From positions 1 to 9,756 of the forward strand of contig JARBCG010000149.1 in NCBI GenBank assembly GCA_028803175.1: a stretch of DNA of 9,756 nucleotides, in the 5' to 3' direction. Position 1 is the first letter of the stretch, and each line of letters opens with the position of its first letter. Both the position numbers and the translations under genes were made by a program. This DNA comes from Wolbachia sp. (GTDB taxonomy: Bacteria > Pseudomonadota > Alphaproteobacteria > Rickettsiales > Anaplasmataceae). Under the pieces are notes generated by a model. It did no database searches. It saw nothing but the letters and a program-made list of their open reading frames with translations, and was not told where the DNA came from. This document shows, piece by piece, positions 7,492 through 9,756 of the stretch.

Positions 7492-7733
7492 TTATTCTTC
7501 TATATACTTCTGTACATCTGTAGAATTCACATTGCCAATTGTAACAGCAAGGTATCCTCTTACCAAAGGTGCTTCCCACAATATCCTTTTCTTTTTCTTA
7601 AGTGTTCAAATTCCTGGAATAACTTGTGACTACTCTTTCCCTTAATATACTGTACCAACTTAGTTAGCATCATGCTGGTAGAAATAGAGATTAGCATATG
7701 GTCAGGAGTAATATTACCTCTTACGATATCAAC
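7492..7733 (-). pseudogene. tnpA: IS200-type transposase TnpA, C-terminal fragment
   Basis: The minus strand encodes VDIVRGNITPDH, then MLISIST, then TKLVQYIKGKSSHKL and HLRKRKGYCGKHLW. After a one-base frame change near 7560 it continues VRGYLAVTIGNVNSTDVQKY, ending YIEE and stop. These are the blocks of the Y1 (HUH) transposase that cuts single-stranded DNA in IS200/IS605 elements. The catalytic HxH normally sits in a DHVHLL-like segment; here it reads DHML, so two residues including the second histidine are missing. The region of the catalytic tyrosine (QKYIEE) remains. With the N-terminus lost, the frame broken and the metal-binding motif damaged, it cannot be active. Confidence 0.8.
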
Positions 7734-7774
7734 AGTGTTTGCCTTAAGGCGAGGGTGTTAACCAACCCACCTCA
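7734..7774 (-). repeat. 41-bp inverted repeat, left copy
   Basis: The minus strand here matches the plus strand at 9670-9710 at 37 of 41 positions by my count, and adding 9 bases on the inner side gives 44 of 50. Shared elements include TGAGGTGGGT, GGTTAACAC and the near-palindrome CTTAAG core (GCCTTAAGGC, perfect in this copy). Its outer edge abuts the truncated tnpA. Confidence 0.75.
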
Positions 7775-7901
7775 CTACATAAATAAATTTACATTATTAC
7801 TTTTAATTTCTAATCCTTTGCTATATATATTATCTCAAAATAGGCTAGCTACCGTTAATATTTTCGTAATAAAGATCTTATACGGTGCATATAATCGAAC
7901 T

Positions 7902-7909
7902 AAGAGGAA
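7902..7909 (+). promoter_or_regulatory. ribosome binding site deciding the aprD start
   Basis: AAGAGGAA lies four bases before GTG 7914 and is the only good Shine-Dalgarno near the start of this gene. A TATAAT at 7890-7895 is present, but would leave a leader of only about a dozen bases and has no good -35 partner, so the true promoter is unresolved. Confidence 0.6.
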
Positions 7910-7913
7910 AATC

Positions 7914-9659
7914 GTGGAAATTACACCATCAGTAAAAAGAGAATTAAAACAAAGTACACTGTATATCTGCCTAGAGAAGTGTAAAAGTGCATTCTGGTTT
8001 ATTTTTTGGTTTAGTTCAGGAATAAATTTATTAATGTTATTTCTACCACTTTATACCTCTCAGGTGCTTGACCGGGTTATATCGAGTGAAAGTGTATCAA
8101 CATTAACCATGCTAACAATTATCACTTTATCTGCATTTGCATGTTCTGCAATGCTTGAGACTTGTAGATATTTGGCCATGGCAAAAATCGGCGATTGGAT
8201 CGATAAGGCTGCAACGCCTGATCTGATAGTAAGGTCAATTAGGTTAACATCGGTACAGAGCTCAACTTCAAGTGGTGAAGCAATACGGGATCTTGGAGTG
8301 ATAAAGAATTTTATTACAGGGAACGGCACATTTTCATTATTTGATATTCCATGGTCATTAATCTACTTGGTGATAATTTTCATGATACATACTTCTACAG
8401 GATTTATTGCCATTAGTGGAATAATTATATTAGTTTCTATGGCTGTATTGAATGAGCTTGCCACTAAACGAATATTACAGGAAACCAGTGAAGAGACTAT
8501 ACGTAATATCAATGCTATAGACGTTGCAACAAGAAATGCAGAGGTCGTTGAAGCTATGGGTATGGCAGAATATATAGTTTCTGATTGGTGTAAACGAAAT
8601 GATCAAAATCGTGCAATGCAAATTAAGGCACAAAATCGTTCCTATTTGATTACCGGGATGACTAAATTTTTACGCTCAACTTTGCAAATATCAGTAATTG
8701 GAACAGGAGCGTTACTTGCAATCACAGCTCATAAAACTGCTGGTAGTATAATCGCTGCTTCAATTTTAATGGGTAGAGTATTAGCGCCATTTGATGCGGC
8801 AGTTCATACCTGGAAGTTTTTGAATCAGGCTAGAATGTCATATGGAAGGCTACAAATGCTGATATTGACATCACCGAAAAGAGAGCAAACAATGGCTTTA
8901 CCAGAGCCAGAAGGAAAATTGGAGTTTGATAGAGTATTTTTCACTCCTTATGGAAGTAATAAACCGACAGTAAAAGGTATATCATTTGTTATAGAACCAG
9001 GTGATGCAGTTGGTGTGATTGGGGCTAGTGCCTCTGGTAAATCGACTATAGCGAAATTAACTGTTGGTGTATGGAAACCAATATCTGGCATAGTAAGACT
9101 AGATAGTGCTGATGTATACACTTGGAATCGAGAAAATTTTGGTAGTTATGTTGGTTATTTACCTCAAGATATTGAGTTATTTAACACTAGCGTCAAAGCT
9201 AATATTGCTCGCATGAAACCAGATCCAAATCCTGAGGAAATAATAAAAGCGGCAAAAATTGCTGGCATACATGATTTGATACTAAGCTTACCAAATGGAT
9301 ATGATACAACAATAGGAGGTCCAGGAGGGGTGACACTTTCTGGAGGCCAGAAACAATTACTTGGACTTGCTAGAGCTTTTTATGGCAATACAAAACTTTT
9401 AGTACTTGATGAGCCAAACGCTAACTTAGATAGTAACGGGGAAGCATGCTTAATCAATGCAATTGGCATTGCGAGAAAACAAAACACTACTACTATTATC
9501 ATAACTCATAAGTTACCTTTATTATCTGTAGTTGATAAGGTAATTCTAATGTCCGATGGTATTATCTATGCTATGGGACCAAGAGATAAAATTTTAAGTA
9601 AGCTAGTCGCTCCCTCGGCAAATACCACAGAAGATAAGCGCTCTTCGGTGAATAGTTAA
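7914..9659 (+). CDS. aprD: type I secretion ABC transporter ATPase/permease (PrtD/AprD-like)
   Basis: This is an inner-membrane exporter with fused membrane and ATPase domains, which in type I secretion works with a membrane-fusion protein and a TolC-like outer channel. From GTG at 7914 it has 581 residues, the usual PrtD length. Membrane segments lie near 26-46, 62-82, 144-160, 163-180 and 250-290. The ATPase domain shows Walker A GASASGKST (370-378), Q-loop LPQ (416-418), signature LSGGQ (475-479), Walker B LLVLDEP (495-501) and H-loop H532. The frame is open back to 7698, but those 72 codons cover the 41-bp repeat and transposase remnant. AAGAGGAA at 7902-7909, 4 bases before the GTG, supports the later start. 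Partner genes are not in the window. It appears intact; the substrate is unknown. Confidence 0.92.
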   Translation: MEITPSVKRELKQSTLYICLEKCKSAFWFIFWFSSGINLLMLFLPLYTSQVLDRVISSESVSTLTMLTIITLSAFACSAMLETCRYLAMAKIGDWIDKAATPDLIVRSIRLTSVQSSTSSGEAIRDLGVIKNFITGNGTFSLFDIPWSLIYLVIIFMIHTSTGFIAISGIIILVSMAVLNELATKRILQETSEETIRNINAIDVATRNAEVVEAMGMAEYIVSDWCKRNDQNRAMQIKAQNRSYLITGMTKFLRSTLQISVIGTGALLAITAHKTAGSIIAASILMGRVLAPFDAAVHTWKFLNQARMSYGRLQMLILTSPKREQTMALPEPEGKLEFDRVFFTPYGSNKPTVKGISFVIEPGDAVGVIGASASGKSTIAKLTVGVWKPISGIVRLDSADVYTWNRENFGSYVGYLPQDIELFNTSVKANIARMKPDPNPEEIIKAAKIAGIHDLILSLPNGYDTTIGGPGGVTLSGGQKQLLGLARAFYGNTKLLVLDEPNANLDSNGEACLINAIGIARKQNTTTIIITHKLPLLSVVDKVILMSDGIIYAMGPRDKILSKLVAPSANTTEDKRSSVNS

Positions 9660-9669
9660 TTTTATATAA

Positions 9670-9710
9670 TGAGGTGGGTAGGTTAACACACTCGTCTTAA
9701 GGCGAACACT
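9670..9710 (+). repeat. 41-bp inverted repeat, right copy
   Basis: This copy starts 10 bases after the aprD stop and matches the reverse complement of 7734-7774 with four mismatches. Together the two copies bracket a segment of 1977 bases whose only intact gene is aprD. Both copies face the same way relative to the gene, with TGAGG on the inside and AACACT on the outside. Confidence 0.75.
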
Positions 9711-9756
9711 TTAGTATAGCATACTTTATGTTGGACTACTTTAGTATGGTTTAGTA
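9708..9756 (+). repeat. short direct repeats at the right edge
   Basis: ACTTTAGTAT occurs at 9708-9717 and again at 9738-9747, exactly 30 bases apart, and a shorter TTTAGTA follows at 9750-9756. The window ends inside this pattern, so a longer tandem array may continue outside. The first copy overlaps the end of the 41-bp repeat. Confidence 0.45.

Larger units (their letters stand above)
7385..7733 (-). mobile_element. IS200/IS605 element remnant (right part)
   Basis: It consists of the 3' part of a tnpA gene and a downstream hairpin at 7395-7410. The left part, including the first 60 or so codons of tnpA, is missing. The truncation point coincides with the edge of the 41-bp repeat at 7734-7774. 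The exact right limit is a guess from the hairpin. No tnpB is present. Confidence 0.65.

Overview
The window reads as the chromosome of a Wolbachia-type endosymbiont (Anaplasmataceae, Alphaproteobacteria). The FtsZ is of Wolbachia type, including the tail ending [12 protein letters not shown]. The DNA is AT-rich, with long degraded gaps, decayed insertion sequences and several pseudogenes beside intact housekeeping genes. The genus call rests on recognising protein families by eye, not on a database search.

Left part (1-2342): a minus-strand pair runs ftsZ then an EVE-domain (DUF55) gene, joined by a TAATG stop/start overlap. Left of it, 1-465 holds only a weak candidate reading frame and a possible promoter for a gene that leaves the window. 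Right of ftsZ is about 270 bp of AT-rich DNA with no gene.

Middle (2343-4500): what looks like a set of small unrelated ORFs on the minus strand is one decayed gene of roughly 2.1 kb. Translating between the ORFs recovers continuous protein across frameshifts and stop codons. The product had collagen-like Gly-X-Y blocks between alanine/glutamate-rich stretches, and at least two copies of a repeat unit. A plus-strand fragment resembling the start of an IS982-type transposase sits inside it. An AT-only 13-bp perfect inverted repeat separates it from ubiD.

Right part (4501-9756): ubiD is intact (ubiquinone biosynthesis). It is followed by a phospholipase D-like pseudogene (a signal peptide and an HKD-type motif can still be read, but there are three frame changes and the HKD histidine is lost), then an unrecognised 185-codon gene with a good sigma-70 promoter, then an IS200/IS605 tnpA remnant on the minus strand. 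Last is an intact type I secretion ABC transporter of the PrtD/AprD group. Its longest open frame starts inside the transposase remnant; the likely start is an internal GTG with a good ribosome binding site, giving 581 residues. The transporter lies between two copies of a 41-bp sequence in inverted orientation (37/41 identical), the left one abutting the truncated tnpA.

No new defence or CRISPR-like system is visible. The most interesting content is the reconstructable collagen-like pseudogene, the inverted repeats around the secretion ATPase, and the erosion of the PLD gene.
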